26,745 bases of DNA from Candidatus Poseidoniaceae archaeon (GCA_028822955.1 JAPKCL010000010.1:1-26745); one strand, 5' to 3'; counted from the first letter of the stretch, positions 16,550-25,126 are shown. Numbers and translations are program-made. Notes: generated from the letters alone by a model not told the origin.

Positions 16550-18775
16550 ATGGCGCAGACCGGCCCTTCTCCAACAGATGAGCCGGCGCGAATAGCGTGG
16601 CTTGCCGAACGGATTGGTCACCATTCACATCTCTACTACAATGTCGCAGAACCCGAAATTTCAGACGCTGCCTTCGACCGGTTGTGGGACGAACTGAACT
16701 CTCTTTCTCCTGAACACCCCCAACTCAATCGTGTAGGGGCAGACATCGATCCTGGTTCGGTTAAAGTCGAGCATATGTTTCCAATGCGCAGTCTTGACAA
16801 GGCAACGGCTGTTGAAGAAATACATCATTTTGTTCAGGAGACTGCACTAGGGGCTACCCGTTTTCTTTCCCAACCAAAACTCGACGGTTCGGCTCTATCT
16901 CTGGAGTATCGAAAAGGCCGATTAGTCCGAGCAGCAACTCGAGGGAGCGGAGAGAGGGGCGAAGATGTCACTCGTAATGCTCGTAAAGTGGGCAACGTCC
17001 CTGAGCGATTGAATGTTGATGTTGACGTCCATGTTCGCGGTGAAGTCGTTATGGAACGAGATGTTTTTCAATCGAAATACAGCGAAATTTCTCCGAACCC
17101 TCGCAATCTTGCGGCAGGGGCTCTTCGCCAAAAGCGAGCAGAAGGGAAAGCAAAGCCCAATGACTTGGTCTTCCAAGCATATGATGCTAAATTCCCAGCC
17201 CCTATCGACAGTCACCCAGATGCTATTGAGCCACCAACGACTGAATTCGACAGCGAAATCCTTGATTGGTTAAGTGAAGTTGCTGGTATTTGCCCAGCAC
17301 CTTGGAAAATCCATCAAGCCCAAACACCTTCTGAAGTCGCCCAATTGATGATTCAAACAACTGAACATTGGGCGCAAATTCGAGATCAACACCCGTTCGA
17401 AATTGATGGTGTTGTGTTCAAAGTCGATTCTCTTGCCACTCGCGACTTGCTTGGTATGACGGCTCACCACCCCCGTTGGGCACTGGCATGGAAATTCCCT
17501 CCAGAAGAAGCAACATCGGTGATTCTCGAAGTCAATTGGCAAACAGGGCGAACAGGCGTGGTCACTCCAGTCGCTCGCATCGCTCCTCAAACGGTTGGTG
17601 GCGTGACCGTCGAACATACTACGTTGCACAATGTCGGCGAAGTCGAGCGCCTCGGCCTCCAACTCGGAGACAGAGTACTCATCGTTCGAAGAGGGGATGT
17701 GATTCCTAAAATTGAATCTGGCTTAGGTCCAGCCAAACAGGAAGACCTTGCGAATCGATACCATGCTGACGGAACACTCTTCGATGAAAAATTACCTCTT
17801 GAGACCACCATCACCATCCCTCCTCATTGTCCTGCCTGTGAAGGGGATTTGGAAACAGATGGAGCCTTTTTACGGTGTACGGACCTTATGTGCGATGCTC
17901 GAACGAGCCGTTCGATTCTCTACTGGTGTAGAGCGCTCGAAATGGACGGCATAGGTGAAAAGCTCGTTGAACAGTTACTCGAACAAGGCCATATTACGAA
18001 TATTCCGGATTTGTTCCGTCTTCAGCAAGCGGAACTCGAAAATATGGATCGGATGGGGGAAAAGTCCGCCCTCAATGTTTTGAATGAACTTGGTAAAGTC
18101 AAGGAACTCCCGCTCGGCAAATTCTTGCACGCGTTGGGCCTTCCGGGGATTGGGCCAGAATTAGCCACATCTGTCGCACAACACTGTGGCGATTTCACAT
18201 CACTTTTACAATGGGTCGAGGATGCTTTTGCAACCGAAGAAGATGCTAACTTTGGACCACTTCTCGATGAAAAAGACAAACCATATTCGGAAAACCAAGC
18301 CATTCGCTCATTGTGTAATGTTGAAGGGATTGGCAGTAAGGTCGCCCTCCAAGTTCGAGATGGTCTTTCAAAGAGAAAAGAAATGTTACTTGACCTTGCA
18401 ACACTGATTACTCTTCTTGATGAGCCAAAAGCAGCATCAGGAGGTCCACTCGATGGGATGACGTTTTGTCTTACCGGCTCACTTCAAAAGCCACGGAAAG
18501 AAGTTCAATTAGCCATCAAGGCCGCAGGTGGGAAGGTTGTTGGCAGCGTATCTTCACAACTCAGCGTATTACTCGCAGGAGAAAAAGCAGGTTCAAAGTT
18601 GTCCAAAGCAGAATCTCTTGGCGTACAAGTCTGGTCAGAACAACAACTTGAAGCGGCAATTGACCAGCAAACATCACCCGTACAAACTCACAGCTCGATA
18701 GAACAAGAGTCCAAGCAGAATTCAGAAACGAAAAACACAGAGAATAAGCAACCATCCCTTTTCGATTTCAAGTGA
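16550..18775 (+). CDS. ligA: NAD+-dependent DNA ligase with a C-terminal PCNA-interaction-like tail
   Basis: This 741-residue enzyme seals DNA nicks using NAD+. In order: domain Ia (HLYYNVAEPEISDAAFDRLW, 27-46), adenylation domain with catalytic Lys110 in KLDG (110-113), RGSGERGEDVT (131-141) and NPRNLAAGALRQ, OB-fold, zinc finger (Cys427, Cys430, Cys443, Cys448), helix-hairpin-helix region, and BRCT domain (about 634-704). All key residues are present. NAD+ ligases are typical of bacteria and uncommon in archaea, so horizontal acquisition is likely. After the BRCT a Gln/Ser/Asn-rich linker of about 25 residues ends in QPSLFDFK (734-741), which closely resembles archaeal PIP boxes such as the QATLFDF tail of some RFC large subunits. 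This suggests the ligase is recruited by the archaeal sliding clamp. It is about 70 residues longer than common bacterial LigA, partly because of this tail. Confidence 0.97.
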   Translation: MAQTGPSPTDEPARIAWLAERIGHHSHLYYNVAEPEISDAAFDRLWDELNSLSPEHPQLNRVGADIDPGSVKVEHMFPMRSLDKATAVEEIHHFVQETALGATRFLSQPKLDGSALSLEYRKGRLVRAATRGSGERGEDVTRNARKVGNVPERLNVDVDVHVRGEVVMERDVFQSKYSEISPNPRNLAAGALRQKRAEGKAKPNDLVFQAYDAKFPAPIDSHPDAIEPPTTEFDSEILDWLSEVAGICPAPWKIHQAQTPSEVAQLMIQTTEHWAQIRDQHPFEIDGVVFKVDSLATRDLLGMTAHHPRWALAWKFPPEEATSVILEVNWQTGRTGVVTPVARIAPQTVGGVTVEHTTLHNVGEVERLGLQLGDRVLIVRRGDVIPKIESGLGPAKQEDLANRYHADGTLFDEKLPLETTITIPPHCPACEGDLETDGAFLRCTDLMCDARTSRSILYWCRALEMDGIGEKLVEQLLEQGHITNIPDLFRLQQAELENMDRMGEKSALNVLNELGKVKELPLGKFLHALGLPGIGPELATSVAQHCGDFTSLLQWVEDAFATEEDANFGPLLDEKDKPYSENQAIRSLCNVEGIGSKVALQVRDGLSKRKEMLLDLATLITLLDEPKAASGGPLDGMTFCLTGSLQKPRKEVQLAIKAAGGKVVGSVSSQLSVLLAGEKAGSKLSKAESLGVQVWSEQQLEAAIDQQTSPVQTHSSIEQESKQNSETKNTENKQPSLFDFK

Positions 18776-18840
18776 GAACGGCTCGATTTACACAATCACT
18801 TAACCAACTCTTTGATAACCACTTGTGCAGTGGTGTAAGC

Positions 18841-21378
18841 ATGAATCGTAAGGCACTGACCGTGGTTCTAGTTCTTCTTGTCTTACTTGGCAGTTCGCCT
18901 TTGACGCAAGGAAAATCGAATGGAATACAAAACCAAAGTTCCGGTTGTAACTGTCATTCACAATCTGGCACACCTGCTGCAACCGTTACCATGACTGGCC
19001 AACCTAGTCAATACACTGCGGGAGCAACTTCAACCCTCAGCATTTCAGTAAGCAATGGAGTTAGTGGAAACAACGGCGGATTTAGTCTTGAAGTTGACAA
19101 AGGTACTCTTTCGTCAGGAATCGGCTTTGCAGTCAATGTGAACGGTGCCCAAAACAGTGCGACGCATTCGATTACTGGAAGCAGTCAACGTTCGTGGAGT
19201 GTCGATTGGATAGCACCATCGACTGGCTCTGGTGTTGCAACTCTTTCAGTTGCAGCTATGACTGCCGATGGCAGCAGTGGGAATACCGGTGACCGATGGG
19301 CTATAGCCTCCTATCAAATTTCAGAAGCGGGCGCAGTTGCAAATACTCCCCCAAGTGTTTCGAACGTCATGTTGGGCCCAAATGGGGCAACGACCACATC
19401 GTCGTTGACGCTGAGTTATACCTATTCAGATACAAATAATGATCCTGAATCCGGGACACAAATTCAATGGTTCAAAGACGATGTTGAGCAAATAGGCCTC
19501 CAAGGCCTCACGATTTCGGCATCTTCTACTTTGAAGGGTGAAGATTGGAAGGCAACTGTAACGCCGTCTGACGGCTCAGACGCAGGTGCTCCTCAGACGA
19601 GTAATACCTTGACCATTGCCAACTCCATTCCCACTTTGACAACACCAATAATTCAGCCATCAAGTCCATCTTCTGATGATAACTTGACGTTTAGCAGCAC
19701 TTCTTCAGACGACGACGCAGACCAGGTTCATTTTGATATTCACTGGTTCCTCGACGGCGTCCTCGTCCCTGAATTGAACGACATAGAAACACTCCCTTCC
19801 TTCGCAACACGTGATGGTGAATCATGGACTGTTGAGGTCAGAGCAAATGACACCGAAGGGACCTCGCCATGGCAAACTTCCTCCACCGTGATGATTGGAG
19901 GCGGACAAACAAATACTCCCCCGGTTGCATCTGTCGTTGAATTGAATCCATCGACAATTTACACGACCGACGACTTTTCGGTCAGCTATATTTTTACTGA
20001 TGTTGATGGAGATACTGAAGTCGATTCCGAAATTAGTTGGTTCCTCAACAACGCACCGTTTGCCTTTGCAGAAAACAGCATGACTCTTCCATCAACCTTT
20101 ACTGAAAAAGATCAATCTTGGTTTGCTAAGGTACGAGTGAACGATGGCACTGAATGGTCAACTTGGTATTCGAGTAACACCGTTCAGATTCAAAACTCTG
20201 CCCCGATAACAGAATCCATTACTTTGAGTCATTCTGAAGCAACGACCACTGAATCGATTACGGTCGAGTACACGATGTCAGATATCGACGGTGATTCAGA
20301 ATCTAATTCAGAGATTACTTGGTGGAGAAACGGTATCAAGAAGTCTTCATTGACTGGCCTGACAACTCTTTCAGATGTCTCGACACTCAAAGGAGAAGTA
20401 TGGACTGTAATGGTGAAAGCAGGCGATGGTACTGAAGTTAGTGCAACTGCCCTTTCAGCAAACGTGACCATCGTTAACAGCGCCCCCACAGTAAGTCTGA
20501 CCCTTTCTTCGAATGTAACGGCTCTTGGGCCATTACAAGTTGACATCTCTACTGGTGATGCAGATGGAGACGAAGTTGAATCACATATTACGTGGTACCG
20601 TAATGGTTTCCTCTACGGTTCTCTAACCGGTGAACTCAGCGTCCCGAATCACTTACTTGGCCCAGGCCAAACATGGGCAGTACACGTCACGCCAACAGAC
20701 AGTAATTCGACATCTGGTACTACAGTTATTGAGACAATTACTGTTCTTAATATCGAACCTACAGCCCAAATCAATGTCCAAAACGAAGTTATTTGGATTG
20801 GAGAATTGACTGTACTCGACGCTACACAATCGAGTGATATCGATGGACGGATTGTAGAGGCGGCATGGTCTTGGATCGATACTGCAGGGTTCATAGGTTC
20901 AGATTCAGGTTTCGAAATCCAAATGATTCCACTTGCCAATACGGTTGTTACTCTCACAGTTATCGATGACATGGGGGCAACTTCTACTGCTAATGTACAA
21001 CTCTCGGGAATCCAAGGACCAGTAGTTACCGATTTCAACACCGATTCAAAGGGCAAATCGGTTGTTTTAGAATGGGGCTGGGATGGGCCGAATGCAACCT
21101 TTAACATTCTACGAAACGGGGTATTAGTCGGCACAACTGCCTCTGAATCATATGTTGATACGCCTCTGTTTGCTGGCGATACTTCCTACACTATACAACC
21201 TCAAATTGGAGATATGATTTTGGTCGCAGGAACTTCAGGTGCTCAATCCATCATGATTGAACCCGCTGCTACTGAAGCACCAGGCCCCTCTTCAATCGGG
21301 GGGCTCATTTCAGGAATTCTTTTCTTATTGATTGGAATCGCCGCAAGTGGATTTGCTTTGATGGGACGGAGGGATTGA
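18841..21378 (+). CDS. Exported, membrane-anchored protein with CxCH motif, choice-of-anchor-V-like domain and Ig-like repeats
   Basis: From ATG 18841 the protein has 845 residues. Signal peptide: residues 1-24. Residues 36-39 read CNCH in the context SSGCNCHSQSGTPA. The next ~125 residues, with GGFSLEV, ATHS and SWSVDWIAPSTGSG, resemble the Reeler-like / choice-of-anchor-V family found after heme-type CxxCH motifs. Then come five Ig-like repeats of about 95 residues, each with a central W-[FY]-x-[DN] strand (IQWFKDD, IHWFLDG, ISWFLNN, ITWWRNG, ITWYRNG), a PKD-like module and an Fn3-like module. A C-terminal helix (GGLISGILFLLIGIAASGF) and RRD anchor it. The frame is open to GTG 18772 inside ligA, but ATG 18841 starts the signal peptide and has GGTG upstream. 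Function is unknown; redox or metal binding is inferred from the motif. Confidence 0.82.
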   Translation: MNRKALTVVLVLLVLLGSSPLTQGKSNGIQNQSSGCNCHSQSGTPAATVTMTGQPSQYTAGATSTLSISVSNGVSGNNGGFSLEVDKGTLSSGIGFAVNVNGAQNSATHSITGSSQRSWSVDWIAPSTGSGVATLSVAAMTADGSSGNTGDRWAIASYQISEAGAVANTPPSVSNVMLGPNGATTTSSLTLSYTYSDTNNDPESGTQIQWFKDDVEQIGLQGLTISASSTLKGEDWKATVTPSDGSDAGAPQTSNTLTIANSIPTLTTPIIQPSSPSSDDNLTFSSTSSDDDADQVHFDIHWFLDGVLVPELNDIETLPSFATRDGESWTVEVRANDTEGTSPWQTSSTVMIGGGQTNTPPVASVVELNPSTIYTTDDFSVSYIFTDVDGDTEVDSEISWFLNNAPFAFAENSMTLPSTFTEKDQSWFAKVRVNDGTEWSTWYSSNTVQIQNSAPITESITLSHSEATTTESITVEYTMSDIDGDSESNSEITWWRNGIKKSSLTGLTTLSDVSTLKGEVWTVMVKAGDGTEVSATALSANVTIVNSAPTVSLTLSSNVTALGPLQVDISTGDADGDEVESHITWYRNGFLYGSLTGELSVPNHLLGPGQTWAVHVTPTDSNSTSGTTVIETITVLNIEPTAQINVQNEVIWIGELTVLDATQSSDIDGRIVEAAWSWIDTAGFIGSDSGFEIQMIPLANTVVTLTVIDDMGATSTANVQLSGIQGPVVTDFNTDSKGKSVVLEWGWDGPNATFNILRNGVLVGTTASESYVDTPLFAGDTSYTIQPQIGDMILVAGTSGAQSIMIEPAATEAPGPSSIGGLISGILFLLIGIAASGFALMGRRD

Positions 21379-21379
21379 G

Positions 21380-22501
21380 TTGAAGATGAAATCCCGCTTC
21401 CACACTGTTTTTGTTCTTTCATTACTCTTGACTTGTTCCGCTTTTGGGGCCGCTGAACCCGGCGGTAACGGCGATTCGATTCAAGACATGCAATGCGGAG
21501 GTGCATGTCATGGAGATGCATCGATCAATGAAACATCGAGTGCTATCCTCTCCCTTTCCTCACCCGAAACTATCTACGTTGGAATTCCAACTACACTCAC
21601 CCTTACTGCAACAAATCTTGAAACAAGTTCGACTCGTTTGATTGGTTTGTTTTTGTTAACCGACACGACCGGTCATTCAGATACACCACAGGACGCGGGA
21701 TGGGAAGTTCTCTCCGATGCGAACGGGGGGGCGGTGAATTATCTCGAACAAACACTCACTCCAGGGCAAAACGAAACCAGTATCTCATGGGTGATTCGAG
21801 CATCAACTCTTGGTTCAACTACGTTCTACGCAGCGATTCATCACGGTGGCGGAGATTCGTCTCCTTTCTTCGGAACAACTGCAACAGGGTTCGAAGTTTC
21901 AGTCGAACCTGTGCCCGAAAATTTACCACGACTGGCTGCGGACTTCACTCCTCCAACCCTTCGAACGCTTGATTCTCCAACTGAGTTGAACATTCAAACA
22001 CAATTCACCGACTCAATACAATTTGAATGGAAGTCTGAAGATGGACTCATCAGCAACGCACTTGTTAATTCTACAGGAGACAACAGTTGGATAACAACTA
22101 TTCCAGCAGCATTGCAACCAACGACCGTTCAGTGGCGTGTTATTCTCGAAGGCGAAGGGCCGGAACAAACGACGCCATGGTTCACTCTTGCTGCTGAAGA
22201 AAGCAGTTGGGAAGTTTCAGAAAATGCTGTCTATCTCCAAGCCTTTGCCCTTTTGTTCATGATCGCTGGTATCGTGATAACACTCCAAATTCGTTTCACT
22301 TCCACATCAACCCCTTCAAAGTATGACGAAACCCCTCTCATCTTGGAAGAACTTGCTTTGACTGATGCCCAGCCTCCATCTCAAGAACTCGCCCCACCGC
22401 CTCTGCCCGCTACAGGATTACCAACTGACTGGACAAAAGCTCAATGGGATGCGTATGGCCATGACTATCTTGCAGGGAAATATGGAGGTGGACAAGTATG
22501 A
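21380..22501 (+). CDS. Exported, membrane-anchored protein with CxxxCH motif and a cytosolic W-rich tail motif
   Basis: The protein has 373 residues. Signal peptide: about 1-25. Residues 39-44 read CGGACH (CX3CH), a noncanonical heme c-like motif. A beta-rich domain follows to about residue 185, ending HHGGGDSSPFFGTTATGFEV, which resembles choice-of-anchor-V-type proteins. A second beta domain runs to about 275, then one membrane helix (AVYLQAFALLFMIAGIVITL, near 284-303). The cytosolic tail is Pro-rich and ends GLPTDWTKAQWDAYGHDYL, a Trp/Tyr pattern reminiscent of short motifs at the ends of other membrane proteins of this group. GGAGGGA at 21368-21374 fits TTG 21380 best; ATG 21386 would remove two residues. 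The gene starts two bases after the previous stop and overlaps the next gene by ATGA, indicating one operon. Confidence 0.82.
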   Translation: MKMKSRFHTVFVLSLLLTCSAFGAAEPGGNGDSIQDMQCGGACHGDASINETSSAILSLSSPETIYVGIPTTLTLTATNLETSSTRLIGLFLLTDTTGHSDTPQDAGWEVLSDANGGAVNYLEQTLTPGQNETSISWVIRASTLGSTTFYAAIHHGGGDSSPFFGTTATGFEVSVEPVPENLPRLAADFTPPTLRTLDSPTELNIQTQFTDSIQFEWKSEDGLISNALVNSTGDNSWITTIPAALQPTTVQWRVILEGEGPEQTTPWFTLAAEESSWEVSENAVYLQAFALLFMIAGIVITLQIRFTSTSTPSKYDETPLILEELALTDAQPPSQELAPPPLPATGLPTDWTKAQWDAYGHDYLAGKYGGGQV

Positions 22502-23073
22502 TTTCTTCTGAAACCTTACACGTCGTAACTACAGAACTTGTTGTTGGTGCATTCTCTGTAGCAGGATTGAGTTTTACGCTTTGTCTCCTACTTCATTTGG
22601 GTATTTTGAAACAACCATCATGGACGTCTGTATTCGATCACGTGGCCCATTTCACTCTTGCCTTCGGACTTGTCGCTACACCATTTGCAATTTTGAGCGG
22701 TCTTTCATCTGCCCCAGGAGAGGGATTGAACAGTCCTATTTTGGTCAATAAAATGTTCCTTTCGATGACTGGATTTGGATTCGCTCTTGGGTGCCTGATT
22801 TCCCGGTGGCGACTTGGAGGCAAGGTATGGTCTACGACCAAATCAGTTGTTCTTCACAGTTCATCTGGCCTTGCAGCAGTCGGTTCAATGCTGTTGACTG
22901 CTTCAGCTGGAGGAACCTTTACCCGAGGAGAATCACTTCTCGATATATTCCATCTGCCTTACGAGCAGGTTCTCTTGTTCCCCGTGCTGGTAAGCGTAAT
23001 TGGCCTCCTGCTCGGAGCAACCATGCTTGTGTTGAGTTGGAAAAGAATGAATTCTTCTTCAACCGTACATTGA
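22498..23073 (+). CDS. Five-helix membrane protein with membrane-proximal histidines (DUF2231-like)
   Basis: The protein has 191 residues and predicted helices at about 13-33, 49-69, 84-101, 117-137 and 158-181. His33, His48, His51 and His120 lie at helix ends or within helices, an arrangement that could hold heme as in small cytochrome-b-like or DUF2231-like proteins. The start codon overlaps the stop of the preceding CxxxCH protein (ATGA at 22498-22501), so translation is coupled and the two products probably act together. There is no Cys-based heme c motif. Its 3' end overlaps the convergent PAC2-family gene by 15 bases. The membrane topology is clear; the heme-binding idea is inferred. 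Confidence 0.78.
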   Translation: MISSETLHVVTTELVVGAFSVAGLSFTLCLLLHLGILKQPSWTSVFDHVAHFTLAFGLVATPFAILSGLSSAPGEGLNSPILVNKMFLSMTGFGFALGCLISRWRLGGKVWSTTKSVVLHSSSGLAAVGSMLLTASAGGTFTRGESLLDIFHLPYEQVLLFPVLVSVIGLLLGATMLVLSWKRMNSSSTVH

Positions 23074-23856
23074 ATTGTTAGTTGGGGTAACAGCACTCGT
23101 ATCTGCACCTTCCATCATCGATTTGATTTGACTCTCAAGTAATTCTGCTTCTTCAAGGAGAGGTTGGTGAGGTAAGTCAATGGTCGGTAGCAACTTGTTG
23201 AGAGTCTCAATAAGTGTTGCAGCAGCACGAGCATCAGGCCATCGAGGGTCTGCCTCAACCATGATTGACATCAAATCGAGTCCACGACGACGTGCTTCAC
23301 TCAAAATTGCGGCGTTAATGCCCTTGATGACGCCTTGGTTCAGTAGTGTGATATCCATTGAAGTGAGCATATCTCTTACCTTTTGATTTGCCCCGATTCC
23401 AACGACATCAATGGCTTCAGTATCTTCATATTCAACGGTAGGTTCTGCACCGTTGAGGTTTCCTTTCATGCCTTCTTTAGCAAAGGCGTCGATGACGACA
23501 CCATGGACGATTTTGTTCTCTTTCGACCATTCAAACATAGCCCAGACAATATCATTGACCAACGGTTCAGGAATGACCAGTTCACTCATCAAAAGAATAA
23601 CTTGGTCGCATCCTTCAATGGCGCATTCCGGTTTTCCAGCATAGGCACGAATAACAGGCAATGGTTCACCTTCTTGAATCAAAGTAATGACGGGTAGTCG
23701 AGGGTCGACTACCGCTCCAACAAATTGTAAGTCCAAATGGTCAATCAAAAAATGAGCAACGACACTGGAGACCATACCGATGCTAGGGAAGCAGGCGACG
23801 ACCATTGCATTTTCAGTTTCAATTTTGGTATTGAGTCGGACACTTGAGCGTTCCAT
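23059..23856 (-). CDS. PAC2 family protein (archaeal proteasome-assembly-chaperone-like)
   Basis: This 265-residue cytosolic protein is read right to left. VVACFPSIGMVSSVVAHFLIDHL (split over about residues 19-41) matches the GxPGxGxVG...YLI opening of the PAC2 family. QVILLMSELVIPEPLVNDIV, HGVVIDAFAKEG, and LNQGVIKGINAAILSEARRRGLDLMSIMVEADPRWPDARAAATLIETL are also typical of the archaeal branch. Eukaryotic PAC2 chaperones help assemble the 20S proteasome; archaeal relatives are proposed to do likewise, but their role is not firmly established. The start faces the nuclease gene across an 88-base divergent spacer. The tail (TSAVTPTNNSMYG) is low in complexity and overlaps the end of the five-helix gene on the other strand. 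Confidence 0.88.
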   Translation of the reverse strand: MERSSVRLNTKIETENAMVVACFPSIGMVSSVVAHFLIDHLDLQFVGAVVDPRLPVITLIQEGEPLPVIRAYAGKPECAIEGCDQVILLMSELVIPEPLVNDIVWAMFEWSKENKIVHGVVIDAFAKEGMKGNLNGAEPTVEYEDTEAIDVVGIGANQKVRDMLTSMDITLLNQGVIKGINAAILSEARRRGLDLMSIMVEADPRWPDARAAATLIETLNKLLPTIDLPHQPLLEEAELLESQIKSMMEGADTSAVTPTNNSMYG

Positions 23857-23944
23857 GTTACTCTGCTGGTGCTCTTAGGTTTCAACACTTTGCATCTTTC
23901 GTAATCATCGGTGGATTGATGTTTGTTGAGGGCAAGCGGGAGTT
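23857..23944. promoter_or_regulatory. Divergent promoter region between the PAC2 and nuclease genes
   Basis: These 88 bases must hold both promoters. The plus strand has GAGGG at 23929-23933 and GGGAG just before ATG 23945; neither is at ideal spacing. The minus-strand gene has no clear Shine-Dalgarno sequence before its ATG (23856). No strong TATA box or operator-like palindrome is visible. Confidence 0.3.
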
Positions 23945-25123
23945 ATGGCGGAGCAATCACCTTCAGAACCGCGCCCTCATATGCTCTCCCCTTCTGCTTG
24001 GAATCGTTACGAAACCTGCCCGCGTATGTATTGGTTAAGCCGTCAAGGTTTACCGCGTAAAGCAGGCATGGCCGCTTCGCTTGGGACAGCAGTACATGCC
24101 TCAGTCGAAGACCTTCTTCTTCACGATATTTCACACATTGACGATGCTCAAAGTGGATGGCTTCCTCAACATGCAGAACGTGTTCTCAAAGTACGTTGGG
24201 AAGAAGAAAAGGCTGTTTTCGATGCAACTCCTCGCCGCCCGCAATGGAAAGAAGACAAGTGGAAAGATGCGATACGCAATCAACGTGGAGCAGTCATGAT
24301 GTTACTCGACCACGTCGGTGTTCGCAGCCTGGAACAAGATCGCATAACAGGGGCTTTATGGCGACGAATTCAGAAACTTGCAATTGCAGTTGAAGGAGAA
24401 TTAAAAACCTCAGACGGACGCCTCATGGGGCGCCTGGATTTACTTATGGGCGACATCAACGATGCTGGTGAATTAGTTGGGTGGTTAGTCGCTGACCTGA
24501 AAACGGGTAGAACTCCAGAAACCGAATTGAAGGTTGATGTCAATCGTCAACTGCGCATGTATCGTGATATTCTTCTTGCCAATAACCCGAACGCTCCGAC
24601 AGTTCGAACCGAAGGCTGGTACACCCAGAACGCTTCGAAATGGGCAGCGCATGGCGAGAGTGTGCTCGAAGCAGCATATGCTGCTTGGCAAGCAACAGTT
24701 CCTACAACTCTTCCCATGGAACCGACTATCGGCGACTCATCCTGTGGAGGTTTCTGTGACTGGAAAGCATGGTGTCCGCACTGGTGGAACTGGAGAAATG
24801 ATAACGGCACGCTTCACAAGAGTGACTTTTCAGATGCAGTCGTTCTTCTCCAAGATTACGATTCCGATTCAGGATCAGCAGTTCTCGAACTCTGTGAACC
24901 TGCAGATGTAAACGGGCGAGCGTTACCAACCGGTGTTCGCCAGTCTGCACGCTTTGACAATCGAGGTAAAGAGGCACTCGATGAAGTACTTGCCACCGGG
25001 CATCAAGGGCCGATTTATCTGGGTTCAATTATGACTCAAGCAAGGGCTTGGAGAATCGGTCATTGGTGCGATGTCCTACCGTGGAACCCTCTTCCAGATG
25101 GTGTAGAATATCATCGAAAATGA
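23945..25123 (+). CDS. Stand-alone RecB/Cas4-like PD-(D/E)XK nuclease with probable Fe-S cluster
   Basis: The protein has 392 residues. LSPSAWNRYETCPRMYWLS (14-32) and GTAVHASVEDLL with His51 match the N-terminal part of RecB-family nucleases. Asp165 (GRLDLL), Asp184-x-Lys186 (VADLKTG) and Gln202-Tyr206 (QLRMY) are the catalytic motifs of the PD-(D/E)XK fold and its QxxxY signature. Cys25 with Cys267, Cys271 and Cys277 (CGGFCDWKAWC) reproduces the four-cysteine 4Fe-4S arrangement of AddB/Cas4, though the first spacing is three residues instead of the usual two. About 110 residues follow the cluster and may form an extra domain, possibly an OB-fold. No helicase, Cas1 or CRISPR array is nearby, so it probably serves DNA repair or recombination rather than spacer acquisition. 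Confidence 0.88.
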   Translation: MAEQSPSEPRPHMLSPSAWNRYETCPRMYWLSRQGLPRKAGMAASLGTAVHASVEDLLLHDISHIDDAQSGWLPQHAERVLKVRWEEEKAVFDATPRRPQWKEDKWKDAIRNQRGAVMMLLDHVGVRSLEQDRITGALWRRIQKLAIAVEGELKTSDGRLMGRLDLLMGDINDAGELVGWLVADLKTGRTPETELKVDVNRQLRMYRDILLANNPNAPTVRTEGWYTQNASKWAAHGESVLEAAYAAWQATVPTTLPMEPTIGDSSCGGFCDWKAWCPHWWNWRNDNGTLHKSDFSDAVVLLQDYDSDSGSAVLELCEPADVNGRALPTGVRQSARFDNRGKEALDEVLATGHQGPIYLGSIMTQARAWRIGHWCDVLPWNPLPDGVEYHRK

Positions 25124-25126
25124 AAG

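Noticed and set aside
18772..18840. GTG-start extension of the CNCH protein overlapping ligA
   Set aside because: The added residues would precede an otherwise normal signal peptide, and ATG 18841 has a better context.
23945..25123. Cas4 of a CRISPR-Cas system
   Set aside because: No cas1, cas2, effector genes or repeat array is present in the window, so only the fold relationship is supported.
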